Assembly: GCA_023622515.1 (NCBI GenBank)
Contig: JAMNZB010000054.1
Coordinates: 1 to 52,433 of the forward strand
Direction of reading: 5' to 3'
Length of the DNA stretch: 52,433 nt
Origin: Bacillota bacterium
Lineage (GTDB): Bacteria; Bacillota; Clostridia; Saccharofermentanales; DTU023
Shown one piece after another: positions 7,904 to 18,085 of the stretch (positions are counted from its first letter, which is position 1; the number at the start of each line of letters is the position of its first letter). A model generated the notes under the pieces. That model searched no databases. It saw nothing but the letters and a program-made list of their open reading frames with translations, and was not told the DNA's origin. The translations under genes were made by a program, and so were the position numbers.

Positions 7904-8203
7904 ATGCCAAGAAGAGATAAAACAGGCCCTATGGGCGCAGGATCAATGACCGGAAGAGGATTCGGACCTTGCTCAGGAAAAAGCGAAAGTGGCTTTGGAG
8001 CCGGCCGCCGGAGAGCTGAAGCTTACGGATTTGGTCGTGGCCGTTGCTATGGCCGCGGCTTCGGCAGAGGCTTCGGCAGAGGCTTTTATGCGGATATGGC
8101 GGATCAAGGATCCCCTGAAACACATAAGGAGCTTCTCCAAGAACAAAAAGCCGTCTTAAAAGAAGAACTCGAACTACTTGAAAAAGAATTAGAAAACCTA
8201 TAA
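7904..8203 (+). CDS. DUF5320-like Gly/Arg-rich small protein
   Basis: This 99-residue protein starts MPRRDKTGPMGAGSMTGRG and has the MPxxDxTGPxGxGxMTGRGxGxC signature of DUF5320. A Gly/Arg/Phe-rich middle (RGFGRGFGRGF, residues about 45-62) is followed by a charged helix of about 25 residues (ETHKELLQEQ onward), likely a coiled coil. Such proteins are typically found near NifX/NifB-type Fe-Mo cofactor family proteins and DUF134 regulators; only the DUF134 gene is present here. AAGGAGG precedes the ATG. Function is unknown; metal or cofactor handling is inferred from usual neighbours. Confidence 0.75.
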   Translation: MPRRDKTGPMGAGSMTGRGFGPCSGKSESGFGAGRRRAEAYGFGRGRCYGRGFGRGFGRGFYADMADQGSPETHKELLQEQKAVLKEELELLEKELENL

Positions 8204-8242
8204 TACCCCTTGAGGGAGTAAGATAAATATTATCAAGTAGGC

Positions 8243-8248
8243 TATAAT
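8243..8248 (+). promoter_or_regulatory. -10-like TATAAT before the DUF134 gene
   Basis: A consensus TATAAT without a clear -35 sits 6 bases before the hairpin at 8254-8296. If used, the transcript would begin at the hairpin. Confidence 0.35.
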
Positions 8249-8253
8249 GTGTT

Positions 8254-8296
8254 TAGGGATAACCGGAGACCGACACAAGTTCTCCGGCTATTCCTA
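8254..8296 (+). other. Long hairpin between the DUF5320 and DUF134 genes
   Basis: Arms 8254-8269 and 8281-8296 pair over 16 positions with one mismatch (a8262/c8288) and one G-U, around an 11-base loop. No T run follows, so it is not a standard terminator; it may stabilise or regulate the DUF134 transcript, or act as a processing site between the two genes. Confidence 0.6.
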
Positions 8297-8316
8297 GTTC
8301 AGGATGGAGGTTTACT

Positions 8317-8691
8317 ATGGCAAGGCCGATGAAAAGGAGAAGGGTTTGTTCTTTACCTGACAATAATAGCTTTGGGCCGCTTAATTCCCCTGCCGGCGCA
8401 GAGCGCGTCAATATGACCGTTGACGAGTACGAAACCATCAGGCTTATAGATTTAGAGAACTTTACCCAGGAGGAGTGCGCTCAGCAAATGAATGTTGCCC
8501 GCAGCACTGTTCAGGGCATCTATGTCTCAGCAAGAAAGAAATTGGCCGAATCTCTGGTCAATGGAAAACTTCTCTTCATTGAGGGCGGCGAATACCATCT
8601 TTGCGATGAAGCAGATGATTTCTGCGGGCGCGGTTGCCGCAAACATGGCGGACGGGGCAGGCGGAGAAATCGGGGCGGGCAAAAGCTATAA
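8317..8691 (+). CDS. DUF134 (UPF0251) family DNA-binding protein
   Basis: This 124-residue protein starts MARPMKRRRVCSLP and matches DUF134/UPF0251. Residues about 35-80 form a sigma-70 region 4-like helix-turn-helix (MTVDEYETIRLIDLENFTQE, then CAQQMNVARSTVQGIYVSARKKLAE). The C-terminus holds clustered Cys and His (HLCDEADDFCGRGCRKHGG) then an Arg/Gly tail, which could bind a metal. GGAGG lies 7 bases before the ATG. It is likely the regulator of the palindromic promoter at 7806-7854, and perhaps metal-sensing; both points are inference. Confidence 0.82.
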   Translation: MARPMKRRRVCSLPDNNSFGPLNSPAGAERVNMTVDEYETIRLIDLENFTQEECAQQMNVARSTVQGIYVSARKKLAESLVNGKLLFIEGGEYHLCDEADDFCGRGCRKHGGRGRRRNRGGQKL

Positions 8692-8868
8692 TTCAAGCCT
8701 CCTATCAATCACTTCCTCTATCGCCCCTTCTGTCAAGAGGCAGGAGCCCTCTTGGCCAATTTCACAGGTAAAGTAGCAATTGACAAACAAGCCTTCCCTG
8801 TAATATTCATTTTTTTCAAGATGCCCATAGGCTGTAGACTTACGTCCTGTTAATAGGTTCTCCGTCAC
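8686..8868 (-). pseudogene. Probable C-terminal remnant of a Nudix hydrolase
   Basis: A 60-codon frame starts at a GTG overlapping the stop of the ABC permease (TAGTG). The segment EYYREGLFVNCYFTCEI followed by LLTEGAIEEV resembles the C-terminal part of Nudix hydrolases, but the Nudix box and N-terminal half are absent. It may be decayed, or a small coupled protein of unknown function. The call is tentative. Confidence 0.35.
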
Positions 8869-9656
8869 TACACCGCTATGTCTTTGTTAACGTACTTAAA
8901 GTAGGCTACCGAAATACACACTATACTCACCAGCATCCCTAAGCCTATTAAATCCCACTGAAGTTTATCATGCCAATATATTTGTGCCGCATCCGTATAT
9001 TTAAAGGGAGTGATGTATTTTAGCCTTTCCCTGGATTTTGATATATTGGCTATCAGGGCTAGGAAATACATCAGTAAGGCAATGCCTATTCCAATCCCTG
9101 CCCCTCCACCTTTCAGAAAGGCGGAAATCATAAAACATATTGAGGCTAAATGTATGTTCATAAAGACGGTAGCCAAGTGGATTCTCAGGAAAGAAGGCAT
9201 TTCTATTTCTTCTCCTATCAACCCGAAAGAAAGCATGCCAATCGACATGATGATAATATTCATCATTAGTATTTGAAAAAGTATGGCTAATAATTTTTGC
9301 GTTACAATGCTTGAGCGTTTTATCGGATGGGATAGTAAAAATTCTGCTGTATGATTGCCTTCTTCTTTGGCCAGTGAGGTAACTCCCAGCAGGGCGGCAA
9401 ACATGGCTGTTCCCAAGCCAATAATGTTACCGCTTTCTATACCATAAAATCCCATTGGTGTTGTCAACTTTAAGACATCCAGTCCAAAGGCTCTTGTAAA
9501 ACGACCCATATTCGCAAAACTTTTATCCAAAGCCTCCATACTTCCGGCCATTTCCGGAAACATAAGCATTACGGCAGCAACAAATATTCCTATCGACAAG
9601 GTCCAAACAGCAAAACTCTTGAAACCGCTTCTTACTTCTCTGAGAAATATACTCAT
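8868..9656 (-). CDS. ABC-2 type transporter permease
   Basis: This 262-residue membrane protein has about six hydrophobic segments and the layout of ABC-2 permeases, including KEEGNHTAEFLLSHPIKRSS after the second segment (the conserved coupling region). Its start overlaps the stop of the ATPase gene by four bases (ATGA), so the two are translationally coupled. The pair probably exports a drug, peptide or lipid. No immunity or precursor peptide gene is recognisable nearby. Confidence 0.82.
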   Translation of the reverse strand: MSIFLREVRSGFKSFAVWTLSIGIFVAAVMLMFPEMAGSMEALDKSFANMGRFTRAFGLDVLKLTTPMGFYGIESGNIIGLGTAMFAALLGVTSLAKEEGNHTAEFLLSHPIKRSSIVTQKLLAILFQILMMNIIIMSIGMLSFGLIGEEIEMPSFLRIHLATVFMNIHLASICFMISAFLKGGGAGIGIGIALLMYFLALIANISKSRERLKYITPFKYTDAAQIYWHDKLQWDLIGLGMLVSIVCISVAYFKYVNKDIAV

Positions 9657-10534
9657 TGAGCCTCCCCCATTTCATAATAGTGGATAAAAACTTCTTCCAA
9701 ATCCGGTTCAGAAATACTTAAATCTCTGATTTTTATTTTAGACAATTCTTTCAGTAAGTTTTTTATATCTCCGCTATACAAAAAGGAGCCTACATCTCCG
9801 TTCAATTTTAAACCTTTCATCCCCTCTACATAGAAGTCGGGGCTTATTCCGGAAACCAGGACTCTTTTTGCCATTGAACCTATTATCTCTGATACTTTTG
9901 ACGTTTTTATTATGGAGCCGTTCCTAATCACTGCGGCCCGAGTACAGTAATTTTGTACTTCCGATAAAACATGGGAGGATATCAAAAAAGTCGTTCCTTC
10001 TTGATTTCTTTCTTTTACCAAAGTCCAAAACTCTTTTTGCATAAGCGGATCCAGTCCGCTTGTTGGTTCATCTAATATGCAGAGCATAGGCTTGTGTTGC
10101 ATGGCACAGATGATATTGACTTTTTTACGGTTCCCCAGGGACAGTTCACAAATTCTCTTTTTTGTATCCAATTCAAATCTTTTTACCAGCGCCCTTGCTT
10201 CCCGGCTACAATCTTCTCCTCTTAAGTCCGCTGAATATTTGATCAAATCCCCTACTTTCATATCCCCGTAAAAATTCGATTCCGATAGCATATAGCCAAT
10301 GTTTGAAAGTATTTCTTCCTTACATTGCCTGACATCTTTTCCAAATACTTTTGCCACTCCCGAGCTAGCTTTAATCAGCCCTAACAAGATTCGGATTGTC
10401 GTGCTTTTCCCGGCACCATTAGGACCAATATAACCAAACAACTCCCCTTCCGAGACTGTGAGATTTAGGTCTTCTATGCCCAAGTTTTTTTTATAATATT
10501 TTGTCAGGTTCTTTGTTTCAATTATTTTTTTCAT
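9653..10534 (-). CDS. ABC transporter ATP-binding protein (ABC-2 partner)
   Basis: This 293-residue ATPase carries Walker A GPNGAGKST near residue 40, the signature LSLGNRKKV near 135, Walker B MLCILDEPTSGLD, and the H-loop LISSHVLSE. The C-terminal 75 residues are the extension usual for drug/bacitracin-type ABC-2 ATPases. I start at the ATG at 10534 with AGGGG upstream; the longer frame begins with TTG two codons earlier. It pairs with the permease at 8868-9656. Confidence 0.88.
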   Translation of the reverse strand: MKKIIETKNLTKYYKKNLGIEDLNLTVSEGELFGYIGPNGAGKSTTIRILLGLIKASSGVAKVFGKDVRQCKEEILSNIGYMLSESNFYGDMKVGDLIKYSADLRGEDCSREARALVKRFELDTKKRICELSLGNRKKVNIICAMQHKPMLCILDEPTSGLDPLMQKEFWTLVKERNQEGTTFLISSHVLSEVQNYCTRAAVIRNGSIIKTSKVSEIIGSMAKRVLVSGISPDFYVEGMKGLKLNGDVGSFLYSGDIKNLLKELSKIKIRDLSISEPDLEEVFIHYYEMGEAQ

Positions 10535-10578
10535 GAACAACCCCTGTCGTGGACTTTAAGCTTGGATAAATACTGACT

Positions 10579-10932
10579 TTATATTAAGGCATCCTCCCAT
10601 TCCGCTTCTTTGAAACCCAATAAAATTTTATCCGCAGTAACCAACAAAGGACGCTTTACCAGCATACCATCAGTGGCTAAAAGCTGAATCTGCTCTTCCT
10701 CACTCATGTTCGGAATTTTTTTGGCTAGTTCCATCTGCCGATAAAGCTGCCCACTGGTATTGAAGAAGCGTTTTAGGGGAAGGCCGCTCTTTTTGTAGTA
10801 TTCCGTCAATTGTTCTGCCGAAGGATGGTTCTCTTTAATGTCGACGGACTCATATTCTATGCCCTTTTCATCTAACCATTTCAGCGCCTTCTTGCAGGTT
10901 GAACATTTTGCGTAACAATATATTTTAATCAT
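10579..10932 (-). CDS. Spx/ArsC-like thioredoxin-fold protein
   Basis: This 117-residue protein belongs to the ArsC/Spx/YffB family. It begins MIKIYCYAKCSTCKKAL with the CxxC redox motif and contains LVKRPLLV, where the Arg is conserved in the family, and GFKEAEWEDAL at the end. Members are glutaredoxin-linked reductases or RNA polymerase-binding redox regulators; sequence alone does not decide. I use the ATG at 10932 with AAGGAG 8 bases upstream, giving the family's usual length. It is 45 bases upstream of the ABC ATPase start and may be co-transcribed. Confidence 0.82.
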   Translation of the reverse strand: MIKIYCYAKCSTCKKALKWLDEKGIEYESVDIKENHPSAEQLTEYYKKSGLPLKRFFNTSGQLYRQMELAKKIPNMSEEEQIQLLATDGMLVKRPLLVTADKILLGFKEAEWEDALI

Positions 10933-10987
10933 ACTTTTTACTCCTTTACTAGCCCATTGTATCAGATATGCTTTATCAGGGTTCTTA

Positions 10988-11032
10988 TGAAAAAAAAGGA
11001 CAGTGAACAAGCATTTGTTCCTGTCCTTTTTA
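10988..11032 (-). terminator. Terminator of the branched-chain amino-acid operon
   Basis: The arms GGACAG(t)GAACAA and TTGTTCCTGTCC enclose GCAT; A-rich left and T-rich right flanks make it bidirectional. On the minus strand it lies about 75 bases after the ilvC stop and ends in eight T residues. Confidence 0.85.
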
Positions 11033-11106
11033 TTGTCAAGTTTCTTTTTAGGCCATAAATTTCCTAAAAGATTGCAAAGTTCTTGTGGGTCAACTTGCTC
11101 TGAAAG

Positions 11107-12138
<1,032 letters not shown>

Positions 12139-12210
12139 TTACTATTCTAAAGTACCTGTAGTTTACTAATGTACTTGTTTAAGACCTTAGGTATTTCCTG
12201 CCAAGCTTGT

Positions 12211-13017
12211 CTAAGCAAGGCTGATTAACCAGGGACGACCATTTTCCCAGATAATTTTTAAGTCTAGGGAATATAATTTTTTGAGATTCTCTTCTGTGAT
12301 GATTTCTTCCTTTTTCCCTTTTACCATTATTGTTCCATCACTATCTAAAAGGGCCACATGGGTGATAGCCGGAATAATCTCTTCAATCCTGTGGGTTACA
12401 TAAATAAAGGGGCAGCTGCCCAGGTCAGATAAATTGTTTAAAGTCCTGAGCAAATACTCTCTTGCCCTGATATCTAAACCTGTGCAAGGCTCATCAAGTA
12501 TCATGAGGTCGGGATCGGACATAAAGGCCCTGGCAATCAGCGTCCTCCTTTGTTCCCCCTGGGAGATTGTCTTGAAACTATGATTCCTAAGCTCAGCTAT
12601 ACCGAAGTCGTCCATAATCTCCTCGGCCCTCTTTACGTCCTCTTCCGTATATTCTTCGTAAAGACCGATGGAATTAAACTTGCCCGAAATGACTATTTCC
12701 AGCACTATTTCATCAAGCAGGGTCGTAATATACCGGTCCAGCATACTACTGACAAAACCTACCCGCTTCCTGATTTTGGGCCAGACGTAATGGCCAAAGC
12801 TATGACCAAATACCCGCATCTTTCCCCGGGAGGGAATCGTATAGGCCGGTATCATAGCCAGCAGGGTCGACTTGCCGGAGCCATTCAATCCTAATAAGGC
12901 CCAGTTTTCTCCCGCTTTTATGGTCCAGTTGATATCACTTAATATCTTTCTTTTATCTCGGATAAAAGCTATATCTTCGAAATACACTATTTCCTTAGCC
13001 AAATTATTTTCTCCCAT
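12211..13017 (-). CDS. Orphan ABC ATPase (YlmA/ModF-like) inside the leucine operon
   Basis: This 268-residue single-domain ATPase has Walker A GLNGSGKST near residue 44, signature ISQGEQRRTLIARAF, Walker B LMILDEPCTGLD, and H-loop YVTHRIEEI. It resembles YlmA/ModF-type ATPases that lack a dedicated permease. Its ATG overlaps the leuB stop (TAATG), so it is translated with the operon, between leuB and ilvC. No membrane partner is present. Why it is coupled to leucine synthesis is unknown. Confidence 0.85.
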   Translation of the reverse strand: MGENNLAKEIVYFEDIAFIRDKRKILSDINWTIKAGENWALLGLNGSGKSTLLAMIPAYTIPSRGKMRVFGHSFGHYVWPKIRKRVGFVSSMLDRYITTLLDEIVLEIVISGKFNSIGLYEEYTEEDVKRAEEIMDDFGIAELRNHSFKTISQGEQRRTLIARAFMSDPDLMILDEPCTGLDIRAREYLLRTLNNLSDLGSCPFIYVTHRIEEIIPAITHVALLDSDGTIMVKGKKEEIITEENLKKLYSLDLKIIWENGRPWLISLA

Positions 13018-14078
13018 TAGCCTCGTACCCTCTCAGCTATCTTGTCTCCCATTTCGGAAGTTGTAAGCAAAGTCTTGCCCTTGGTGTAGATATCAGCTGT
13101 CCTATAGCCTTCTTCAAGCACTTCGTCGACGGCCTTGTCTATGGCCCAAGACTCCTCTACAAGTCCGAAAGAATATTTGAGCATCATACCGGCCGATAGG
13201 ATTGTGGCTATAGGATTGGCCTTACCTGTACCGGCAATATCAGGAGCAGAGCCGTGTACAGGCTCATATAAACCCACCCGGCCGCCAAGCGAGGCCGACG
13301 GCAGCATACCAATAGAGCCTGTAAGCATGGAGGCCTCGTCCGATAAGATATCACCAAACATATTCTCTGTAAGGATGACATCAAACTGGGCCGGATTGAT
13401 TACCAGCTGCATAGCCGCATTATCCACATATAAATGACTGAGTCGAACGTCCGGATAGTCCTTGGCCACTTCCTCAACAGTTTTCCTCCATAGCTTGGAG
13501 CTGTCTAAGACATTATGCTTATCAACGCTAACAAGCTTTTTATTTCTTTTTTGGGCAATTTTAAAGGCTTCTACCGCTATACGTTCTATTTCAGCCCGGC
13601 TGTAATACATGGTATCGTAGGCCTCTTCATCACTGTATGCCCGTTTACCGAAATAGATGCCGCCCGTCAACTCCCGGACAACCATGATGTTAAGGCCGTC
13701 TTTTACCAGGTCACGCTTCAGGGGCGATGACTCTTTCAAAGCATCAAAAAGGATAGCCGGCCTTAAATTGGCAAAGAGTTCTAATTCCTTGCGAATAGCC
13801 AGCAGTCCCCTTTCCGGCCTGATAGCCGGGTCTAGATGATTCCATTTTGGCCCGCCAACCGCCCCCAGGAGGATGGCATCTGAAGCCTTACAAAGTGCCA
13901 GCGTTTCATCGCTTAGAGGCACCCCGTATTTATCTATAGACTCACCGCCAAGATAGCCCCTTTTATAGGTAAATTGCCGGTCATATTTTTCTCCCAGCCT
14001 ATCCAAGACCTTTATCGCTTCATCTACGATTTCCGGGCCTATACCGTCCCCTTTTAAGACTGCAATCGTAAAAGTCAT
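13017..14078 (-). CDS. leuB: 3-isopropylmalate dehydrogenase
   Basis: This 353-residue enzyme oxidises and decarboxylates 3-isopropylmalate to 2-oxoisocaproate with NAD. It shows KGDGIGPEI at the N-terminus, the substrate Arg region [33 protein letters not shown], and the metal-binding [10 protein letters not shown] followed by the NAD-binding [18 protein letters not shown]. Length is normal. It follows leuD by 13 bases. Confidence 0.97.
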   Translation of the reverse strand: MTFTIAVLKGDGIGPEIVDEAIKVLDRLGEKYDRQFTYKRGYLGGESIDKYGVPLSDETLALCKASDAILLGAVGGPKWNHLDPAIRPERGLLAIRKELELFANLRPAILFDALKESSPLKRDLVKDGLNIMVVRELTGGIYFGKRAYSDEEAYDTMYYSRAEIERIAVEAFKIAQKRNKKLVSVDKHNVLDSSKLWRKTVEEVAKDYPDVRLSHLYVDNAAMQLVINPAQFDVILTENMFGDILSDEASMLTGSIGMLPSASLGGRVGLYEPVHGSAPDIAGTGKANPIATILSAGMMLKYSFGLVEESWAIDKAVDEVLEEGYRTADIYTKGKTLLTTSEMGDKIAERVRG

Positions 14079-14091
14079 CCCATTTCCTCAA

Positions 14092-14673
14092 TCAATAAAT
14101 TGTATTTGCCTCTTCGTAGGCCTTTATCTTATCTTCATACTGCAAAGTCAGGGCAATAGCATCATGGCCTGCAAGGAGTTTTTCCCGCCAACTTTCTTCC
14201 AAGCGAAAGACATATTCCTTGTTTTTGGTAAATAGAATCTGTTTTTCCAGATCTACGGTGACTATTTCATCTCCCGGGAGTTTAGCAAGCTCTGCTCTAT
14301 CTTCTTCCGGCAGCGTAATAGGCAGATTGCCGTTATTAAGCCAATTCATATAAAAAATTCCTGAATAACTTCCTGCTACAACTACTCTAAATCCGTAATC
14401 CTGCAAGGCCCAGGCAGCGTGCTCTCTAGATGAGCCACAGCCGAAATCTTCTCCGGCAATGAGGATAGAAGCCCCTTTATATTCGGGTTTATTGAGATTA
14501 AAATCCATATTGTCTGAGCCGTCAGCCCGGTAACGCCAGTTATCAAAAAGATAGTCAGCGTAACCGGTTTTTTCCGTACCCTTCAAATACTGCTTGGGAA
14601 TAATTTGGTCGGTATCTATTTTATCCAACATGATGGGCACTATCGTTCCTTCATATACACGAAATTCCTTCAT
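14092..14673 (-). CDS. leuD: 3-isopropylmalate dehydratase small subunit
   Basis: This 193-residue subunit works with LeuC to isomerise 2- to 3-isopropylmalate. Family marks are MLDKIDTDQIIPKQYL and AGEDFGCGSSREHAAWAL (active-site loop). Length fits the E. coli-type LeuD (about 200). It follows leuC by 9 bases. Confidence 0.96.
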   Translation of the reverse strand: MKEFRVYEGTIVPIMLDKIDTDQIIPKQYLKGTEKTGYADYLFDNWRYRADGSDNMDFNLNKPEYKGASILIAGEDFGCGSSREHAAWALQDYGFRVVVAGSYSGIFYMNWLNNGNLPITLPEEDRAELAKLPGDEIVTVDLEKQILFTKNKEYVFRLEESWREKLLAGHDAIALTLQYEDKIKAYEEANTIY

Positions 14674-14682
14674 TTAATCACC

Positions 14683-16062
14683 TCAAATCTCACTCACATC
14701 TGCAAATCGGCCCTTTATAGCGGCATAAGCCGCCATAGCCGGACTACATAAGTGGGTCCGCGACAGAGCCCCCTGTCTGCCCTCAAAATTCCTGTTGGAT
14801 GTAGAGGCTATATGCTCTCTTGGCGGGAGGGTGTCGGGATTCATGCCGAGACATGATGAACAGCCCGCCTCGCGCCATTCAAATCCCGCATCTTTGAAGA
14901 TTTTGGCCAAGCCCTTTTCTTCACAAGCTTTTTTAATAAGCTGGCTGCCGGGTACTACCACGGCTTTGATATCGGGGTGTACCTTCTTCCCCTCTACAAT
15001 TCCTGCCGCCACTTCCAGGTCGGTCATTCGGCCGTTGGTACAGGAACCTATAAAGACATGCTTTAGCGGTATATCTCCGGGTGACATTCCCGGTTTTAAG
15101 CCCATATATTCATAAGCTTTTGCGTAGACCTCATCCTTGATTTCCGGGAAAGTCTCCTTTATCCCAACCCCCATTTCAGGTGAAGTACCCCAAGTAACCC
15201 GGGGAGTAATTTTTTCGGCAGCCATGTCTATTATTTTGTCAAAGGCCTCTTCGGAATCGGTATAGAGGGTCTTCCACTTGGCTACCGCTTCTTCAAAGTC
15301 TTTGCCCTGCGGAGCTTTCGGCCTGCCCTTTAGGTATTCGAAAGTCTTTTCGTCAGGCGCGATAAGGCCATATTTTCCACCTGCTTCTATAGCCATATTG
15401 GAAAGGGTCATCCGTTCATCCATATTCAAGTTTTTTACGGTATCTCCATAAAACTCGAAAGCGTAACCGTTCCCCACTCCCACACCCTTTTGCGCGATAA
15501 AATAAAGCATGATGTCTTTGGCGGATACATTCTTTCGGAGTTTACCTGCTATTTTGATACCCATGCTTTTCGGGCGATTCTGCCAGATGGTTTGGGTCGC
15601 AAGGACATGCTCTACTTCGCTCGTTCCTATGCCAAAAGCGATGGCCCCGAAAGCCCCGTGGGTTGCCGTATGACTGTCGCCACAAACCACGATTTTGCCG
15701 GGCTGGGTCAAGCCCTGTTCCGGTCCCACTATATGGACAATACCGTTTCTTTCGTCAAACATATCCACAAGTTCTATACCGAATTCCCGGCAATTTCTTT
15801 CAAGGGCCTCTAATTGATTCTTGGCCACTTCGTCCCTTATATCAAACCTGTCCTCATAAATCGTAGGCGTATTGTGGTCCATAGTCGCAAAAGAGAGGTC
15901 GGGTCTTCTCACCTTTCTCCCTTCAAGACGTAAACCGGAGAAAGCCTGCGGGGATGTAACCTCGTGGAGAAGGTGGAGGTCTACATAGAGTAATTGCGCC
16001 TGACCTTTCTCTCCGGCAATCACGTGCCTGTCCCAAATTTTATCGAATAGTGTTTTTGCCAT
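14683..16062 (-). CDS. leuC: 3-isopropylmalate dehydratase large subunit
   Basis: This 459-residue aconitase-family protein carries the [4Fe-4S] cluster of isopropylmalate isomerase. The first cluster Cys is in [13 protein letters not shown] (near residue 340), and the CxxC-type pair is in [12 protein letters not shown] near 400. It also has [15 protein letters not shown] and GTSEVEH. Length matches the E. coli-type subunit. Being an exposed cluster enzyme, it fits an anaerobe. It lies 13 bases after leuA. Confidence 0.97.
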   Translation of the reverse strand: MAKTLFDKIWDRHVIAGEKGQAQLLYVDLHLLHEVTSPQAFSGLRLEGRKVRRPDLSFATMDHNTPTIYEDRFDIRDEVAKNQLEALERNCREFGIELVDMFDERNGIVHIVGPEQGLTQPGKIVVCGDSHTATHGAFGAIAFGIGTSEVEHVLATQTIWQNRPKSMGIKIAGKLRKNVSAKDIMLYFIAQKGVGVGNGYAFEFYGDTVKNLNMDERMTLSNMAIEAGGKYGLIAPDEKTFEYLKGRPKAPQGKDFEEAVAKWKTLYTDSEEAFDKIIDMAAEKITPRVTWGTSPEMGVGIKETFPEIKDEVYAKAYEYMGLKPGMSPGDIPLKHVFIGSCTNGRMTDLEVAAGIVEGKKVHPDIKAVVVPGSQLIKKACEEKGLAKIFKDAGFEWREAGCSSCLGMNPDTLPPREHIASTSNRNFEGRQGALSRTHLCSPAMAAYAAIKGRFADVSEI

Positions 16063-16075
16063 GTTCCCCCCTCAA

Positions 16076-17584
16076 CTAACGGGCATATAATCTGTTTATG
16101 CCGTTTATATAAGCCTTAATACTGGCCTCAACAACATCTGTGCTTTGCCCCCGACCAACAAAGCTTGCATCAGCTTGAGTGATAACAACGACGGCTTGGG
16201 CCTGGGCATCGGAATAGCCGGTAATGGGGTCAAGCCTGAATTCTTCGAGAACAAATTTGTCACCAAGGACTTTGTGGATGGCATTGTAGGACGCATCAAT
16301 GGGACCATCTCCCGAGGCAATGCTTGTTTTTTCCACACCGTCAACCTTAATCGTAAGGGTAGCCTTAGGCTTACCCTCACTTCTGGAAATTTCAAAATGC
16401 ACCAGGGATACCCTACCGTCAACTTTTGCCGCCTCCCCTGTAGCTAGTGCCAGGATATCTTCGTCAAGAACATATTTTTTCTTATCGGCAAGTTTTTTAA
16501 ATTCTTCAAATAACTGAGTAACTTTCTCCTCTTTCAAATAATCCATGCCAAGGTCTTTGAGCTTGTCTTTAAAGGCGTGCTTGCCTGAAAGTTTGCCTAG
16601 AACCAGCGTATTGCTGCTCCTGCCTATATCTTCCGGCTTCATAATTTCGTAAGTTTCCGGATTGGCAAGGACTCCGTGCTGGTGGACACCCGATTCGTGA
16701 GAAAAAGCATTGGCCCCGATAACAGCCTTGTTAGGCTGGGGAGTAATCCCCGTAAGCAGACTGACAAGCCTGCTTGCAGAATAAATCTGCTTGGTATCGA
16801 TATTGACCGTATAGTCCGGAAACAAGTCTTTCCTGGTCTTTAATATCATGACCACTTCTTCCAAGGCCGTATTGCCGGCCCTCTCACCTATACCGTTAAT
16901 TGTACATTCTATTTGGCTGGCACCGGCTCTGATGGCCGCCAGGGAATTGGCTACGGAAAGACCAAGGTCATCGTGACAATGTACAGAAAGGTCTACTTTT
17001 TCTATCCCTTTGACATGCTCTTGTAAATATTTTATAGCCTCATACATTTCATCCGGAGTCCTATAGCCTACGGTATCCGGGTAGTTAATTGTTGTCGCCC
17101 CCGCAGCAATCGCTTCCGAATATACTTCCACAAGAAACTCTTTTTCTGTCCTGCTGGCATCTTCTGCTGAAAATTCTATATCATCTATTCTGCTTTTAGC
17201 GTAGGCCACATTCTCTCTGATGCTTTGCAGGATTTCCTCTTTACTCATCTTGAGTTTATATTCTCTGTGAATAGGAGAAGTCGCTATAAATACATGTATT
17301 CTCGGCTTTGCAGCATTCTCAAGAGCCTCTGCCGAGGCATCAATATCCTTTTTGACCAACCTGGCAAGACTGCATACTGTTGATTTCTTTATATTATCCG
17401 CTATAAGTTTTACCGCCGCAAAGTCTCCGGGGGAAGATATGGCAAAGCCTGCCTCTATTACATCTACTCCAAGCTTTTCCAGCTGCCTGGCTATTTTCAG
17501 TTTTTCCTCAGAGTTGAGGTTAACTCTTGGGGTCTGTTCCCCGTCCCTAAGAGATGTGTCAAAGAATTTTATTTGTTTTTTCAT
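16076..17584 (-). CDS. leuA: 2-isopropylmalate synthase
   Basis: This 502-residue enzyme condenses acetyl-CoA with 2-oxoisovalerate, the first step of leucine synthesis. It has the FDTSLRDGEQTPRVNL catalytic start, VDLSVHCHDDLGLSVANSLA metal-binding HxH region, GIGERAGNTALEEVVM, and a C-terminal LeuA dimer/allosteric domain (residues about 370-500) that normally gives feedback inhibition by leucine. Gap to ilvN is 12 bases. Citramalate synthase is less likely because of context and length. Confidence 0.95.
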   Translation of the reverse strand: MKKQIKFFDTSLRDGEQTPRVNLNSEEKLKIARQLEKLGVDVIEAGFAISSPGDFAAVKLIADNIKKSTVCSLARLVKKDIDASAEALENAAKPRIHVFIATSPIHREYKLKMSKEEILQSIRENVAYAKSRIDDIEFSAEDASRTEKEFLVEVYSEAIAAGATTINYPDTVGYRTPDEMYEAIKYLQEHVKGIEKVDLSVHCHDDLGLSVANSLAAIRAGASQIECTINGIGERAGNTALEEVVMILKTRKDLFPDYTVNIDTKQIYSASRLVSLLTGITPQPNKAVIGANAFSHESGVHQHGVLANPETYEIMKPEDIGRSSNTLVLGKLSGKHAFKDKLKDLGMDYLKEEKVTQLFEEFKKLADKKKYVLDEDILALATGEAAKVDGRVSLVHFEISRSEGKPKATLTIKVDGVEKTSIASGDGPIDASYNAIHKVLGDKFVLEEFRLDPITGYSDAQAQAVVVITQADASFVGRGQSTDVVEASIKAYINGINRLYAR

Positions 17585-17596
17585 TTTTCATTCCCT

Positions 17597-18085
17597 CTAT
17601 ATTTTTTCTCCGCGAGACATAGCTGAAATCCCCGTACGAGCAATTTCCAGGATGCCGTATTTGTTCATGAATTCTATAAAACCATCAAGTTTTCGCACAT
17701 CACCGGTAACTTCTACCACTATAGAAGACTCCGATACATCTACTACATTGCCTCTATAAACATTAGAAATCTGCAGGATTTGTGGACGTGTCACATCATT
17801 CGCACTTATCTTTATAAGCATCATTTCCCGGCGTATAACATCTTCCTCGGGAAAGACTTTTACCTTGACTACATCAATAATTTTATGGACTTGTTTTTGG
17901 ATTTGATTCAAATCATCCTTATCACCTTCAACACTGAGCGTCATCCGGGTATAGCCTTCGATATTGGTAAAGCCGGCTGTCATCTTGTTCACTAAATAGC
18001 CCCGCTTATTAAAGAGCGTCATAATGCGAGCTATAATGCCGTCTTTATTTTTCGCAATAATCATTATTTCACTGATTTTTCTCAT
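17597..18085 (-). CDS. ilvN: Acetolactate synthase small (regulatory) subunit
   Basis: This 162-residue protein has an N-terminal ACT domain (IAKNKDGIIARIMTLFNKRG) and the ALS small-subunit C-terminal domain (SIVVEVTGDVRKLDGFI). It makes the large subunit sensitive to valine. Its start overlaps the end of ilvB by four bases, so the subunits are coupled. Confidence 0.94.
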   Translation of the reverse strand: MRKISEIMIIAKNKDGIIARIMTLFNKRGYLVNKMTAGFTNIEGYTRMTLSVEGDKDDLNQIQKQVHKIIDVVKVKVFPEEDVIRREMMLIKISANDVTRPQILQISNVYRGNVVDVSESSIVVEVTGDVRKLDGFIEFMNKYGILEIARTGISAMSRGEKI

